A stretch of 64,000 nucleotides of DNA from Candidatus Margulisiibacteriota bacterium (GCA_041650635.1 JBAZKV010000004.1:31566-95565); one strand, 5' to 3'. Positions 41,038-50,128 are shown, numbered from the stretch's first letter. A program made the numbers and translations. The notes: generated by a model from the sequence alone, not told the origin.

Positions 41038-41076
41038 GCCCTGAGCGAACGAGCAAAGCGAGTGAGTCGAAGGGCT
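41038..41076. repeat. CCTGAGCGAA..GTCGAAGGGC-type intergenic element
   Basis: Element reading CCCTGAGCGAACGAGC, then AAAGCGAGTGAGTCGAAGGGC, with partly self-complementary ends (GCCCT/AGGGC). It reaches the last base pairs of nadK. Related cores occur at 30934-30957 and inside 16617-16690. Confidence 0.6.
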
Positions 41077-41935
41077 AGCCCTCCCAGCCAAGCTTGCCTT
41101 TGAGCACAGAAAAGAAATTGCGGTGCTTAAGGCGAACGAATTTTGTCATGCTGTCGGCCCTGGTTATCAGGACCTCATCCCCGGTCCCCAGCTTTATAAC
41201 GGTCTGCCCGTCAAGGGTCAGCGTCCCGTCCATTCCCTTTGGCACCGAAACCACCTTTATCTTTAAGGCCCCTTTGCTGTCTATCACAATGGACCTGTTG
41301 CTGATGGAGGTCGAGCAGATGGCTGTAAGTATCAAAGACTTAAGGGAAGAATCGAGAATTGGGCCGCCGGCCGACAGGTTATGCCCGGTAGATCCTGTTG
41401 GCGTGGAAACTATCAGTCCGTCCGAGCCGTAGGTCGTGACAAGATTGCCGTTGTGCCAGGCTTCAAGCCTTATCAGCCTTGCTATGCCGTTCTTTCCTAT
41501 CACCGCGTCGTTAAGGGCAAGCGAAGAGCTGATAGTCTTTTTTTCTCTTTTCACTTTTACATCCAGCATCATTCTCCGGTCCAAAAAATAGCCGCCCGCT
41601 ATTATTTTAGGAAGGACTTCAAGCACTTCTTCTATGCCAACCTCGGTCAAAAACCCCCTGCGCCCCAGGTTGATGCCGAGTATGGGAAGGTCCAGGGAAG
41701 AAAAAAGACGCGCGCTCCTGAGCATGGTCCCGTCCCCGCCCACGGCAAGCAGGAAAGAGGCTTTTTTGAAGGATGAAATAATGCGCGGCGATGCGGGAAC
41801 ACCTTTTAAAAGCCCGGCCTGGTCCTTTAACACAAGTATTGTGTGCTTCCTTATTGCAAGGTCCCTGATAAGATCACCCGCATAATCCAGAACCCTTTTG
41901 TCGCCTTCTTTAATGAACACTCCCAGGACAGCCAT
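41075..41935 (-). CDS. nadK: NAD kinase
   Basis: Makes NADP from NAD, 286 aa. The GGDGTMLRSAR motif lies near residue 67, ILGINLGRRGFLTEV near 92, and the second conserved region DGLIVSTPTGSTGHNLSAGGP near residue 170 is complete. Supplies the NADP used by the hydrogenase. Last gene of the operon galT-tlyA-nuclease-like-nadK. Confidence 0.96.
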   Translation of the reverse strand: MAVLGVFIKEGDKRVLDYAGDLIRDLAIRKHTILVLKDQAGLLKGVPASPRIISSFKKASFLLAVGGDGTMLRSARLFSSLDLPILGINLGRRGFLTEVGIEEVLEVLPKIIAGGYFLDRRMMLDVKVKREKKTISSSLALNDAVIGKNGIARLIRLEAWHNGNLVTTYGSDGLIVSTPTGSTGHNLSAGGPILDSSLKSLILTAICSTSISNRSIVIDSKGALKIKVVSVPKGMDGTLTLDGQTVIKLGTGDEVLITRADSMTKFVRLKHRNFFSVLKGKLGWEG

Positions 41936-41959
41936 CTTTTGCCCCTCCGGATCGCGGCC

Positions 41960-42478
41960 CTATAATATTTTCAAGGCCAGCAATACCATTATAGATAATA
42001 ATGCCGTGATAATAAACAGCCTGAGCCGGAAAACTTTTCTTTTTTCCTCGTCAAACCCCACCAGATGTACCCTGCCGTTCTTCATGTCCACCAGAAGAAC
42101 GCCGTCCGGTTTGAATGCCGCATTGTATTCCAGCAGCTGTCTCCTGATGCCCGGGTCAAGCAGCTTTCCCTCCAGATCCCTGTCCTTTACCTCTGCCACA
42201 TATATCCTGCAGCGCTTTTTGACAATGTAGTCGGCAATGACAACTGTCTCAGTTCTCTGCCCGTCAACAAAAAATACCAGAGGCATTCTTTTCTGGGTCT
42301 CGATTATTTCGTAGCCTTTTCTCTCTAGCAGATCCTGTGCTTTTTCTTCTGCGAGTTTTGCCCGGACCGAGCGATGTCTGTGCCTGCGGCTTTTCAGCAG
42401 CCTTAAGATCCAGATGGTCGCAATGATGCCAAGTAATAATCCGAAGGCCGTATAGATATAGATCCCGGGTTCGTTCAT
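41960..42478 (-). CDS. Membrane protein with PD-(D/E)XK nuclease-like core
   Basis: A 172-aa protein with one helix at each end (about residues 7-27 and 152-171) and a soluble core between. The core has a helix AEEKAQDLLERKGYEIIE, then VVIADYIVKKRCRIYVAEVKD, which fits the Asp ... Glu-x-Lys layout of restriction-endonuclease-like folds. A basic stretch (RRHRHRSVRAK) follows the first helix. Nuclease activity is a guess from this pattern; a non-catalytic role is possible. Overlaps tlyA by 4 bp. Confidence 0.65.
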   Translation of the reverse strand: MNEPGIYIYTAFGLLLGIIATIWILRLLKSRRHRHRSVRAKLAEEKAQDLLERKGYEIIETQKRMPLVFFVDGQRTETVVIADYIVKKRCRIYVAEVKDRDLEGKLLDPGIRRQLLEYNAAFKPDGVLLVDMKNGRVHLVGFDEEKRKVFRLRLFIITALLSIMVLLALKIL

Positions 42479-43224
42479 TTTTTGAGATGGATAAGGAACT
42501 CGATATTGCCGTCGGCTCCTTTTATAGGGGAAACGCAGGAGCCCTCAAAAGAAAAACCGGTTTCTATTGCCGATGCCGCAGCATTCTTGAGCACCAGTTC
42601 ATGTGTGTTGTTGTCCCTGACAATGCCGCCTTTGCCCACCAGGGCCCTGCCGGCCTCGAACTGGGGTTTTACTAGGGCGGCCGCCTCGGCCTTTTCGGAC
42701 AGAAGGCCGTATACCGCAGGGAGTATCTTTGACAGCGATATGAAGGAAACATCTATAACGGCAAGAGAGGCCCGATGGCTTTTGTCATCATCTTTTCCGT
42801 AAAGCGCCTCTGGTGTCAGGTTCCTCGCATTGGTCCTTTCTATAACCACTACTCTGCTGTCGTTCCTTACCTTTAGGTCCATCTGACCGTAGCCCACATC
42901 CACCGCGTATACCTTTTCTGCTCCGTTCTGCAGAAGGCAGTCGGTAAAGCCGCCGGTGGAGGCCCCTATGTCAAGGCAGATCCTGCCGCAGGGATCGATC
43001 CCAAACTTACCGAGAGCCTTCTCAAGTTTTAGTCCGCCTCTGGACACATATTTAAGCCGGTTCCCAAGTATCTTAACGGTGCTTTTTTCGTCTATCAGAG
43101 TTCCGGACTTGTCTATTTTTTGCCCGTCCACAAGAACGCTGCCGGCCATTATTACAGCCTGTGCTTTGGCCCGGGAATCAAAAAGACCTCTTTCAAGGAG
43201 AAGAACATCAAGCCTTTTTTTCAT
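42475..43224 (-). CDS. tlyA: TlyA family rRNA methyltransferase (S4 + FtsJ)
   Basis: Ribosomal RNA 2'-O-methyltransferase of the TlyA/hemolysin-A family, 249 aa. The S4 RNA-binding domain is residues 1-65 (RLDVLLLERGLFDSRAKAQ). The SAM-binding FtsJ domain starts with CLDIGASTGGFTDCLLQNGA near residue 85 and has VIDVSFISL near 158. Lies between galT and the nuclease-like gene with overlaps at both ends. Confidence 0.93.
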   Translation of the reverse strand: MKKRLDVLLLERGLFDSRAKAQAVIMAGSVLVDGQKIDKSGTLIDEKSTVKILGNRLKYVSRGGLKLEKALGKFGIDPCGRICLDIGASTGGFTDCLLQNGAEKVYAVDVGYGQMDLKVRNDSRVVVIERTNARNLTPEALYGKDDDKSHRASLAVIDVSFISLSKILPAVYGLLSEKAEAAALVKPQFEAGRALVGKGGIVRDNNTHELVLKNAAASAIETGFSFEGSCVSPIKGADGNIEFLIHLKK

Positions 43225-44237
43225 GCCGGGATGTCTTTTAGAAATTTGGCAGCTTCTTCGGGAATGACGGTGTTTATGAAGATCCCGGACCCGAGTTCAA
43301 AGCCGGCTACAGCCGAAACTTTCGGGATTATCCTCATGTGCCAGTGATAGTACTCTCCGCCGGATTCCTGCGGTGGCGCAGAGCCGATGATATAGTTGTA
43401 ATCGGGGTTATTAAGCGCCTTGTCTATCTTTCTAAGCGTGTTCCTTGTAATATAGGCGAATTCTTTTGCCATATTCTCCGTGATGTCCTTAAAGCAGGCC
43501 TGATGGATCTTTGGCAGTATATAGGTCTCGAACGGGGACCTCGAGGCATAAGGCTCAAAACAGATAAAATTGTCGGTTTCAAGGACGATGCGCTCGTTAA
43601 CTTCTTTTTCTTTTGCCAGCATGTCGCAGTAAACACATCTTCCCTCGTCGTCAAAATACCTCATGGCCTCCTCGAGGCGGTGGCGCACATGAGTCGGAGT
43701 GACCGGGGCGGCGATGATCTGCGAATGCGGGTGTTTTATCGAAGTCCCGGCCGACCTGCCGTGGTTCCTGAAAATAATTATTATTTCAAAATCAGGATTC
43801 TTGCTGAGAGCTATATACCTTTCCCTGTAGGCCAGAAAGATCTCCTCCACCTGATGCTGATCCATTGTTGCGATATGCGATGCGTGGTCCGGAGTCTCTA
43901 TTATTACCTCGTGGCTGCCGATGCCGTCCATGTGGCGAAAAAAGTCATGTTCCTTGAACCTTTTGGGGCTGCCGTCCTGCACAAGCGCGGCAAATTTGTT
44001 GGGGACCACCCGGACCCACCAGCCGGGAGTATCGGGCTTGGTGCCAAAGGCCCTGTAAGCCATGATCTCTTTCGGCGTTTTGTTCTCGTTGCCGCAGCAG
44101 AAAACGCAGTTCTCCTTTTCTTCCCGGGACTCTTCCTCTTTTGGTTTTTCCACGGCAAAATCATCGGGCCTTCTGGCCCTTTCCTTGGCTATTATGACCC
44201 ATTCTTTGGTCGCGGGGTTCTGTCTTAAGTCGGGCAT
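43221..44237 (-). CDS. galT: Galactose-1-phosphate uridylyltransferase
   Basis: Leloir-pathway enzyme or close relative, 338 aa, HIT-like fold. It has CVFC and CVYC zinc-type cysteine pairs, and the catalytic HPHSQ (HxHxQ) in GTSIKHPHSQIIA near residue 170. A late WHMRIIPK follows. No galK or galE is adjacent, so it might also work on other sugar phosphates. The ATG lies 6 nt after a TATAAT, which predicts a leaderless mRNA. First gene of its operon, back to back with pcrA. Confidence 0.93.
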   Translation of the reverse strand: MPDLRQNPATKEWVIIAKERARRPDDFAVEKPKEEESREEKENCVFCCGNENKTPKEIMAYRAFGTKPDTPGWWVRVVPNKFAALVQDGSPKRFKEHDFFRHMDGIGSHEVIIETPDHASHIATMDQHQVEEIFLAYRERYIALSKNPDFEIIIIFRNHGRSAGTSIKHPHSQIIAAPVTPTHVRHRLEEAMRYFDDEGRCVYCDMLAKEKEVNERIVLETDNFICFEPYASRSPFETYILPKIHQACFKDITENMAKEFAYITRNTLRKIDKALNNPDYNYIIGSAPPQESGGEYYHWHMRIIPKVSAVAGFELGSGIFINTVIPEEAAKFLKDIPA

Positions 44238-44243
44238 GGAGTA

Positions 44244-44249
44244 ATTATA
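44244..44249 (-). promoter_or_regulatory. -10 box of the galT operon
   Basis: TATAAT on the minus strand, 6 nt before ATG 44237. It lies 7 bp from the opposing pcrA -10 box, inside a gap of only 34 bp. Confidence 0.6.
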
Positions 44250-44253
44250 TCTG

Positions 44254-44262
44254 TGCTAAAAT
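44254..44262 (+). promoter_or_regulatory. Extended -10 promoter of pcrA
   Basis: TGcTAAAAT, 9 nt before ATG 44272; the leader would be about 3 nt. Confidence 0.55.
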
Positions 44263-44271
44263 AAAATAGCA

Positions 44272-46404
44272 ATGTCAGTCCTCAAGTCCCTTAACCCGCA
44301 GCAAAAAGAAGCCGTTCTCTGCACAGATGGCCCTCTGCTCATTATTGCAGGAGCGGGTTCCGGCAAGACCCGCGTCCTTACGCACCGTATCGCCTACATG
44401 ATAAAGGAAAAAGGCATAGCTCCTTACAGCATTCTGGCGGTCACCTTTACCAACAAAGCGGCGGATGAAATGAAGAAAAGGATAAAAAGGCTGGCAGGGC
44501 TTGCCGCAAGGGACCTGTGGGCGGGCACCTTCCATTCCATCTGCGGCAGGATACTTCGCAGGGATATAGACAAGATAGGCCGGGAGAAGAATTTTGTCAT
44601 CTTTGGCCAGGATGAGCAGCTTTCGCTCATGAAGCAGGCGATAAAGGAATTGGACTTTGACGACAAAAGGTACAAACCTGCTGCCATGCTTGATTCGGTA
44701 AGCAAGGCAAAGAACGAGATGAAAGGCCCTGCGCAGTACGCTGAGAGCGCCATGGACATATGGGGGGAAAAGGCGGCCCAATGCTACGCGCTCTACCAGA
44801 AAAAACTCTTTGAGAATAACGCGCTTGATTTTGACGACATGCTCTGCTTTACGGTTGAACTTCTGCAGACTTCCAAAGAGACCCTGCGGCATTATCAGGA
44901 GAGGTTTTCTCACATAAATGTCGACGAATACCAGGATACCAATCATGTCCAATATATGCTGGCAAGGCTCCTGTCCGAAAAAAGCGGGAATATATGCGTG
45001 GTGGGGGATGATGACCAGAGCATTTACGGGTTCAGGGGAGCGGACATTAGGAACATCCTTGATTTTGAAAAGGATTATCCGGGAGCAAAAGTGATAAAGC
45101 TCGAAGAAAACTACCGCTCCACAAAGAACATACTTGATGCCGCCAACCATGTCATATCCAACAACACGGCAAGGAAGAGCAAAAAACTCTGGACGGCCTC
45201 AAAAGAAGGGCAGCGCCCGGTGCATTATCTTGCCAAGGACGAGCAGGACGAGGCCCTTTTTGTTCTGGGCCAGATACAAAAGCTAAAGACGGATAGAGAG
45301 TTGAAAGACTTTGCCGTGCTCTACAGGACCAATGCGCAGTCCCGTGTTCTTGAAGAAGCCTTTCTTCAGGCCGGAATACCCTATAGGATCATTTCCGGTT
45401 TCCGGTTCTACGAAAGAAAAGAAATAAAGGACCTGATGGCGCTTTTGCGCGTCATCTTTAATCCCAAAGACAGCTTAAGCATGTTAAGGGTGATGGGCTT
45501 TATGCTGAGCGGGGTCGGGAGGATAACTCTGGCCAAACTTGATCTTGCGGCCGCCTCAAGGAACGTTCCGCTATATGAGGTTTTAAAGAATACGGACGGC
45601 CTTGATCTTACGGCAAAGACAAAAAAAAGCCTGGCTGCTCTTATCGAAACGCTCGAGTACTTTAGAAGCCTTGCCGCAACTTCTTCGGCCTCTTCCATAA
45701 TGGACAAGATAATACACCGCACAAAGTATGTGGCGGACCTGGAAGCCGAAGGAACGGAAGAAGCTCTTGCCAGGGTGGAGAACATAAAAGAATTCCTGTC
45801 GGTGGCGATAAAATTTGAACAGAACAGCGAGGACACTTCTCTGGGCGCCTTTATCTCTCAGATCTCCCTTGTCAGCGACCAGGACACATTGGATGAGGCC
45901 TCTTCTTCCGTTACAATGATGACCTTTCATGCAGCCAAAGGACTGGAATTTCCCGTGGTGTTCATGGTGGGGCTTGAAGAAGGCATTTTTCCTCATTACA
46001 GGGCGATGTTCGAGCCGAAAGAACTTGAAGAGGAAAGAAGGCTGTGCTATGTCGGCATTACCCGCGCCAGAGAGGTCCTGTATCTTACCTCGGCCAGAGA
46101 AAGGCTTTTGTTCGGCGAGAGCTGGTGTAACGGGCCTTCCAGATTTCTTGAGGAGATCCCCCCGGACCGTAAAGAAGAGCTTTCCAGCGATTGTCTGGAC
46201 AACGCTCCGGAAGAGATAAAGGTGTCTTCCTGCTACGATGGGATGTATTCTGTAGGAGATCTGATAAGACATCCGAAATGGGGAAGCGGCGAGATAATGA
46301 AGGTTGACGGGGACGGGGAGGATACCATGATAGAAGTAGTGTTCTCAAATATCGGAGCCAAAACACTGATGCTTAAATATGCGCCGATAGAGAAAAGGCC
46401 GTGA
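44272..46404 (+). CDS. pcrA: UvrD/PcrA-type superfamily 1 DNA helicase
   Basis: ATP-dependent 3'-5' DNA helicase for repair and replication, 710 aa. Motifs in order are the Q motif LNPQQKEAV, Walker A AGAGSGKT near residue 27, VTFTNKAADEM (Ia), VDEYQDTN (II), VGDDDQSIYGFRGAD (III), LEENYRSTKNI (IV), MTFHAAKGLEFPVVF (V) and YVGITRARE (VI). The C-terminal end has a small Tudor-like tail (VGDLIRHPKWGSGEIMKV) as in PcrA. The stop overlaps the start of the transglycosylase gene (GTGA). Confidence 0.95.
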   Translation: MSVLKSLNPQQKEAVLCTDGPLLIIAGAGSGKTRVLTHRIAYMIKEKGIAPYSILAVTFTNKAADEMKKRIKRLAGLAARDLWAGTFHSICGRILRRDIDKIGREKNFVIFGQDEQLSLMKQAIKELDFDDKRYKPAAMLDSVSKAKNEMKGPAQYAESAMDIWGEKAAQCYALYQKKLFENNALDFDDMLCFTVELLQTSKETLRHYQERFSHINVDEYQDTNHVQYMLARLLSEKSGNICVVGDDDQSIYGFRGADIRNILDFEKDYPGAKVIKLEENYRSTKNILDAANHVISNNTARKSKKLWTASKEGQRPVHYLAKDEQDEALFVLGQIQKLKTDRELKDFAVLYRTNAQSRVLEEAFLQAGIPYRIISGFRFYERKEIKDLMALLRVIFNPKDSLSMLRVMGFMLSGVGRITLAKLDLAAASRNVPLYEVLKNTDGLDLTAKTKKSLAALIETLEYFRSLAATSSASSIMDKIIHRTKYVADLEAEGTEEALARVENIKEFLSVAIKFEQNSEDTSLGAFISQISLVSDQDTLDEASSSVTMMTFHAAKGLEFPVVFMVGLEEGIFPHYRAMFEPKELEEERRLCYVGITRAREVLYLTSARERLLFGESWCNGPSRFLEEIPPDRKEELSSDCLDNAPEEIKVSSCYDGMYSVGDLIRHPKWGSGEIMKVDGDGEDTMIEVVFSNIGAKTLMLKYAPIEKRP

Positions 46405-47810
46405 CGGCAAGATCAAAAAGGCGGGCTGCCGGCGTTTTTGCCTTGCTGTTTGTTGTCTTATTTCCCCAGCTGCAGGTCATGGCGAACTCTTCCCAGGAAC
46501 TGAAAAAGGCTGATGACCTCATTCTTGAGAATAAACTGCAGGAAGCCGTAAACATACTTACGCCTCTAGCCAATGACAAAAAATATATCCTTTCCGACTA
46601 TGCCAGGCTAAGGCTGGCCGAGGCGTTCTATATAGGCGGCAACACAGAGCAGGCCCAAAAGGAATACGCACTCCTGATAGAAGAGCATCCGGAAAGCATC
46701 CTGGCAGGATATCGGGAAGAGACAAAGAGCTCATGGGCACCGTATAAGGATGCCGGCGAAAAAGCCTGGGCAAAAGGATTTGCTCTCTACAAGAAGAAAA
46801 AATACGCGCAGGCCGTAAGCGTATTTTCGCAGGCGGAATCCCTTTACCCCGTAAGAGATTCCGGTCCCAAATGCCTTTTCTGGCAGGCCAAGAGCGCGGA
46901 AAAACTCGGCCGCAGTAAAGACGCTCTTGAACTCTACCGCAGGGCCTCCCAACGATATCCTTACACTTATTACGGATACAGGGCGCTGGCAAAGCTCAGA
47001 GAAAAGCCGGCTTCTTTTGAGCTCAGATCACAGGAAGGCGCACAAAACCTGCCGGACAATATACACATGAAAAAATTCAAAGAGCTTTTTGACGCCGGGT
47101 TTTACAAAGAAGCCGCGGAAGAGGCCGCGGCAGCAGAAAGGATAGAGGAGGATCCCGCAAAGAAAAGAGCGGCCGGGGTATGTGTTGCAAGGGCTGCGGC
47201 CGCAGGCAGAGATTGGAAGAGGGCTATCAGGGCGGTGGAAATACAGGTCCTTGACTGCATCTATTCGGGGAGCCTTGATGAGGTGGACAAAGAAAGCTGG
47301 CTGCTGTCATTTCCACGCGGATATGAAAAAGAAGTGTACTCCTTTGCGGAAAAACACGGAGTTGACCCCTATCTTATGTTCGCTCTCATCAGGGAGGAAA
47401 GCAGGTTCAATTCCAAAGGCCTTTCAAGGGCTTTTGCCAGGGGGCTGACGCAAATAATCCCAAGAACGGGAAAGCTGATAGCAAAGGCCCTTAACATCGA
47501 TCCTTACCACACTCTCAGGCTTTTTGAACCGGAGCTTAATGTCGAAATGGGCGCTTACTATCTTTCGCAGATGCTTAAACTTTATTCCGGCAACGAATAT
47601 CTTGCTCTTGCCGCCTACAACGGGGGTTCCGGCAGCGTAAAAAAATGGCTGAAAAGGACTGGAGCCTCGGACATAGACGAATTTGTGGAGAATATAGGAT
47701 TTTCTGAGACCAGGGCATATGTAAAAAAAGTAATGAGGAGTTACTGGGAGTACAAAAGGCTTTACCGGGATGTGCAGCGTCCGGAAGAACAGTCATTAAG
47801 CGCCTCGTAG
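46401..47810 (+). CDS. slt: Soluble lytic murein transglycosylase
   Basis: Periplasmic enzyme that cleaves peptidoglycan, 469 aa. A signal peptide covers residues 1-28 (hydrophobic AGVFALLFVVLFPQLQVMA). TPR-like helical repeats with Tol-Pal-type spacing fill about 35-290. The C-terminal goose-lysozyme-like domain has catalytic Glu in ALIREESRFNS near residue 332, ARGLTQIIP, and AAYNGGSGSVKKW. The GTG start overlaps the pcrA stop. Fits a two-membrane cell. Confidence 0.92.
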   Translation: MTARSKRRAAGVFALLFVVLFPQLQVMANSSQELKKADDLILENKLQEAVNILTPLANDKKYILSDYARLRLAEAFYIGGNTEQAQKEYALLIEEHPESILAGYREETKSSWAPYKDAGEKAWAKGFALYKKKKYAQAVSVFSQAESLYPVRDSGPKCLFWQAKSAEKLGRSKDALELYRRASQRYPYTYYGYRALAKLREKPASFELRSQEGAQNLPDNIHMKKFKELFDAGFYKEAAEEAAAAERIEEDPAKKRAAGVCVARAAAAGRDWKRAIRAVEIQVLDCIYSGSLDEVDKESWLLSFPRGYEKEVYSFAEKHGVDPYLMFALIREESRFNSKGLSRAFARGLTQIIPRTGKLIAKALNIDPYHTLRLFEPELNVEMGAYYLSQMLKLYSGNEYLALAAYNGGSGSVKKWLKRTGASDIDEFVENIGFSETRAYVKKVMRSYWEYKRLYRDVQRPEEQSLSAS

Positions 47811-49012
47811 AACCTGCTAAAAAACTCCCATTCCCCGCAAAATTCTGAAAGATCAACGGTTTCTTCTAAGTAAGGTCTGATCGAAGCCCTGAAAAGCGGT
47901 TCTGCCAGGCTGAGGCTTTCTCCTATCCTGAAACCCATCCCAAGGTCCCTGTCATGGAATATTTCCGGGGCAGTTCCTAAGCGGCTTTCCAGCTCTTCCT
48001 GCGTCAGGCCCGGGTCAGACAGTCTTTTAAGCTCCTGTCCGAACAAAGAATCCGGGCCGAAATAGCCCAAGAGGAAATGAGGCAGCAGCCTCATTAGGCT
48101 GATCTCTTTATCTTCCAGCCGTATCCCTCTCATGTAATCGACAGCGGTCCTTGAGATGTCAAGGTATCTGTAAGGAGCACCCAGCGCGCTGTTTTCCGGC
48201 AGCTTTTGCGCGCTTTCAAGATCTACCAGACGCATGTTGCCTATACCCGTCATGGCAAGATTCCCGAGAGTGGCATAGCCGTGGCAGTACCCGGTTATGT
48301 CATGGAAGTCTCGCAGCAGTTTCCCGTTCTGCCTTGCAAGCTGCTCCGCGCCCAAAAGACGGGGGCCGTTAAACAGCGACATTTTCAGCAGATGGGAAAA
48401 CATTCTTTCGTCCCGTTTTCTTTCCATGCCGTAGACAAGATAATAAACCGGCTCTCCCATAAAACGGAGGTCATATTCGCCAAAGCCCAGAAGCAGGTCG
48501 GTGATCTTAGGTCCGGAGGCAATGGCTGCCCGGGCTTCTTTTTCCAGTTCCCTCAGGGTAACGGTCCCGAGCGCCGACAGCTCTTCCGGCCTCTTAGGAT
48601 GAGAACTGATCAGGTGTTCTCCCGGGACATCATAGTGGTATGTGCAATACCCAAGGCCCTGGCCGTAGACATCGACCACTCCCTGCAGATGCTGAGGCAG
48701 GCAGCCTTTTACCCTCAGACAATTGACCCTCAGCTCCCGGAATTCCGGTCCAACAGTTATTGAGCCCGGCAGGAACGAAAAAACCCCGGATCTTAGCGGG
48801 ATGGTCCTGCTGCGTTCATCAAGCTCCCTGCAAGCCGCAGGGAAAGGGGTCCCGAGTTCAACGAGCCTTTTTCGGGACAAACTGTCCAGTTTATCCACGA
48901 AGGGCACGAATTCGCCGAATACGGACACGGCTCCGCCGGACCTTTCAAAGCGGCGCAGCTGCTGCACAGGCCTTCCGAGCTCCAGGGCTGTTCTCATATT
49001 AAGGCTGTTCAT
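47762..49012 (-). CDS. Orphan protein with degenerate kinase-like loop
   Basis: A 416-aa protein that I cannot assign. Near residue 244 it has CHGYATLGN and then MRLVDLESAQ, which recalls the HGDxxxxN ... DxE loop of APH/ABC1-type kinases and of the orphan at 22580, but the catalytic Asp is Tyr here. The C-terminal LTQEELESRLGTA strongly resembles LTQKELETRLGVA in the orphan at 10853. There is no membrane segment. The 3' end overlaps the transglycosylase gene by 49 bp in antisense, which is unusual for this compact region. Confidence 0.55.
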   Translation of the reverse strand: MNSLNMRTALELGRPVQQLRRFERSGGAVSVFGEFVPFVDKLDSLSRKRLVELGTPFPAACRELDERSRTIPLRSGVFSFLPGSITVGPEFRELRVNCLRVKGCLPQHLQGVVDVYGQGLGYCTYHYDVPGEHLISSHPKRPEELSALGTVTLRELEKEARAAIASGPKITDLLLGFGEYDLRFMGEPVYYLVYGMERKRDERMFSHLLKMSLFNGPRLLGAEQLARQNGKLLRDFHDITGYCHGYATLGNLAMTGIGNMRLVDLESAQKLPENSALGAPYRYLDISRTAVDYMRGIRLEDKEISLMRLLPHFLLGYFGPDSLFGQELKRLSDPGLTQEELESRLGTAPEIFHDRDLGMGFRIGESLSLAEPLFRASIRPYLEETVDLSEFCGEWEFFSRFYEALNDCSSGRCTSR

Positions 49013-49065
49013 GAAATCTTCCCGAACATTTATCGTCCGCAGAGGATGCCAATTTCAACCCGATA

Positions 49066-49074
49066 TGATAAAAT
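49066..49074 (+). promoter_or_regulatory. Extended -10 promoter of ruvB
   Basis: TGaTAAAAT ends 7 nt before ATG 49082, which predicts a leaderless mRNA and decides this start over the upstream ATG at 49046. Confidence 0.6.
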
Positions 49075-49081
49075 TCTTCCT

Positions 49082-50125
49082 ATGAACGAGGGAACACAGG
49101 ACAGGATCACCTCGCTGGACAAAAGAGAAGAAGACTCCTCCTTTAACGGCCTGCGCCCAAGGCGGTTCGAAAATTTTGTCGGCCAGCAAAAGATCAAAAA
49201 TAATATCCGTATACTGATAGACGCCGCAAAGAAAAGAGGGGAGCACCTGGAGCACATCCTGCTTTACGGCCCTCCGGGACTGGGCAAGACCACTCTCTCA
49301 AGCATTATTGCAGCCGAAATGGGGGTAGGAATAAAGACCGCTTCCGGCCCGACCATAGAAAGGGCGGGAGATCTGGCCGCCATACTTACCAACCTTAACG
49401 AGAATGAGATCCTTTTTATCGATGAGATCCACAGGCTTAACCATGTGGTGGAAGAGATCCTCTATCCCGCGATGGAGGATTTTGGCCTTGACATAGTCAT
49501 TGGGAAAGGACCTGCCGCAAGGTCCATCAGGCTTGACCTTCCCAAGTTCACTCTTGTGGGCGCCACAACCAGGGCCGGATTATTGACCAGCCCTTTAAGG
49601 GACAGGTTCGGGTTTATCGGCAGGCTGGAATTTTATTCTAACGAAGAACTGATGGAAATAATCGGAGCGGCTGCAGGCGTTCTGGGTATAGAGATCGGCA
49701 AAGAAGGCGCTCTTGCCATTGCCAGGCGCTCCAGAGGCACTCCAAGGATAGCCAACAGGCTGCTGCGCAGGGTCAGGGACTGGAGCCAGGTTAAGTCAAA
49801 AGGCCCGGTAACGGAGGAAGTCGCAAAACAGGCGCTCAAAAACCTTGAAATAGACGACATAGGACTGGACAGCATAGACAAAAAGATCATTCTTACCATT
49901 GCCGACAAATTCCAGGGCGGTCCGGTAGGCATTGAGACCATCTCGGCCTCTATCAGCGAGGACCCAGGGACAGTGGAAGATGTTTACGAGCCGTATCTGC
50001 TTCAGATTGGTTTTTTGGACAGGACTCCCCGCGGAAGAGTTTTGACAAGGCCGGCCTACGAGCATTTTGGGCGCAGCATTCCCAAAAGCATGGAGGAGCT
50101 TGGCCGGCAGGAAAGGCTTTTATAG
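49082..50125 (+). CDS. ruvB: Holliday junction branch-migration ATPase RuvB
   Basis: Hexameric motor for branch migration, 347 aa. The N-terminus ends in LRPRRFENFVGQ. Walker A is LYGPPGLGKTTL near residue 58, Walker B LFIDEIHRL near 108, sensor 1 VGATTRAG near 156, and the arginine finger LRDRFGF is present. The C-terminal winged helix has GVGIETI-like GPVGIETISASI and FLDRTPRGRVLT. ruvA and ruvC are not adjacent. The lapA-like gene follows 3 bp after. Confidence 0.97.
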   Translation: MNEGTQDRITSLDKREEDSSFNGLRPRRFENFVGQQKIKNNIRILIDAAKKRGEHLEHILLYGPPGLGKTTLSSIIAAEMGVGIKTASGPTIERAGDLAAILTNLNENEILFIDEIHRLNHVVEEILYPAMEDFGLDIVIGKGPAARSIRLDLPKFTLVGATTRAGLLTSPLRDRFGFIGRLEFYSNEELMEIIGAAAGVLGIEIGKEGALAIARRSRGTPRIANRLLRRVRDWSQVKSKGPVTEEVAKQALKNLEIDDIGLDSIDKKIILTIADKFQGGPVGIETISASISEDPGTVEDVYEPYLLQIGFLDRTPRGRVLTRPAYEHFGRSIPKSMEELGRQERLL

Positions 50126-50128
50126 AGC

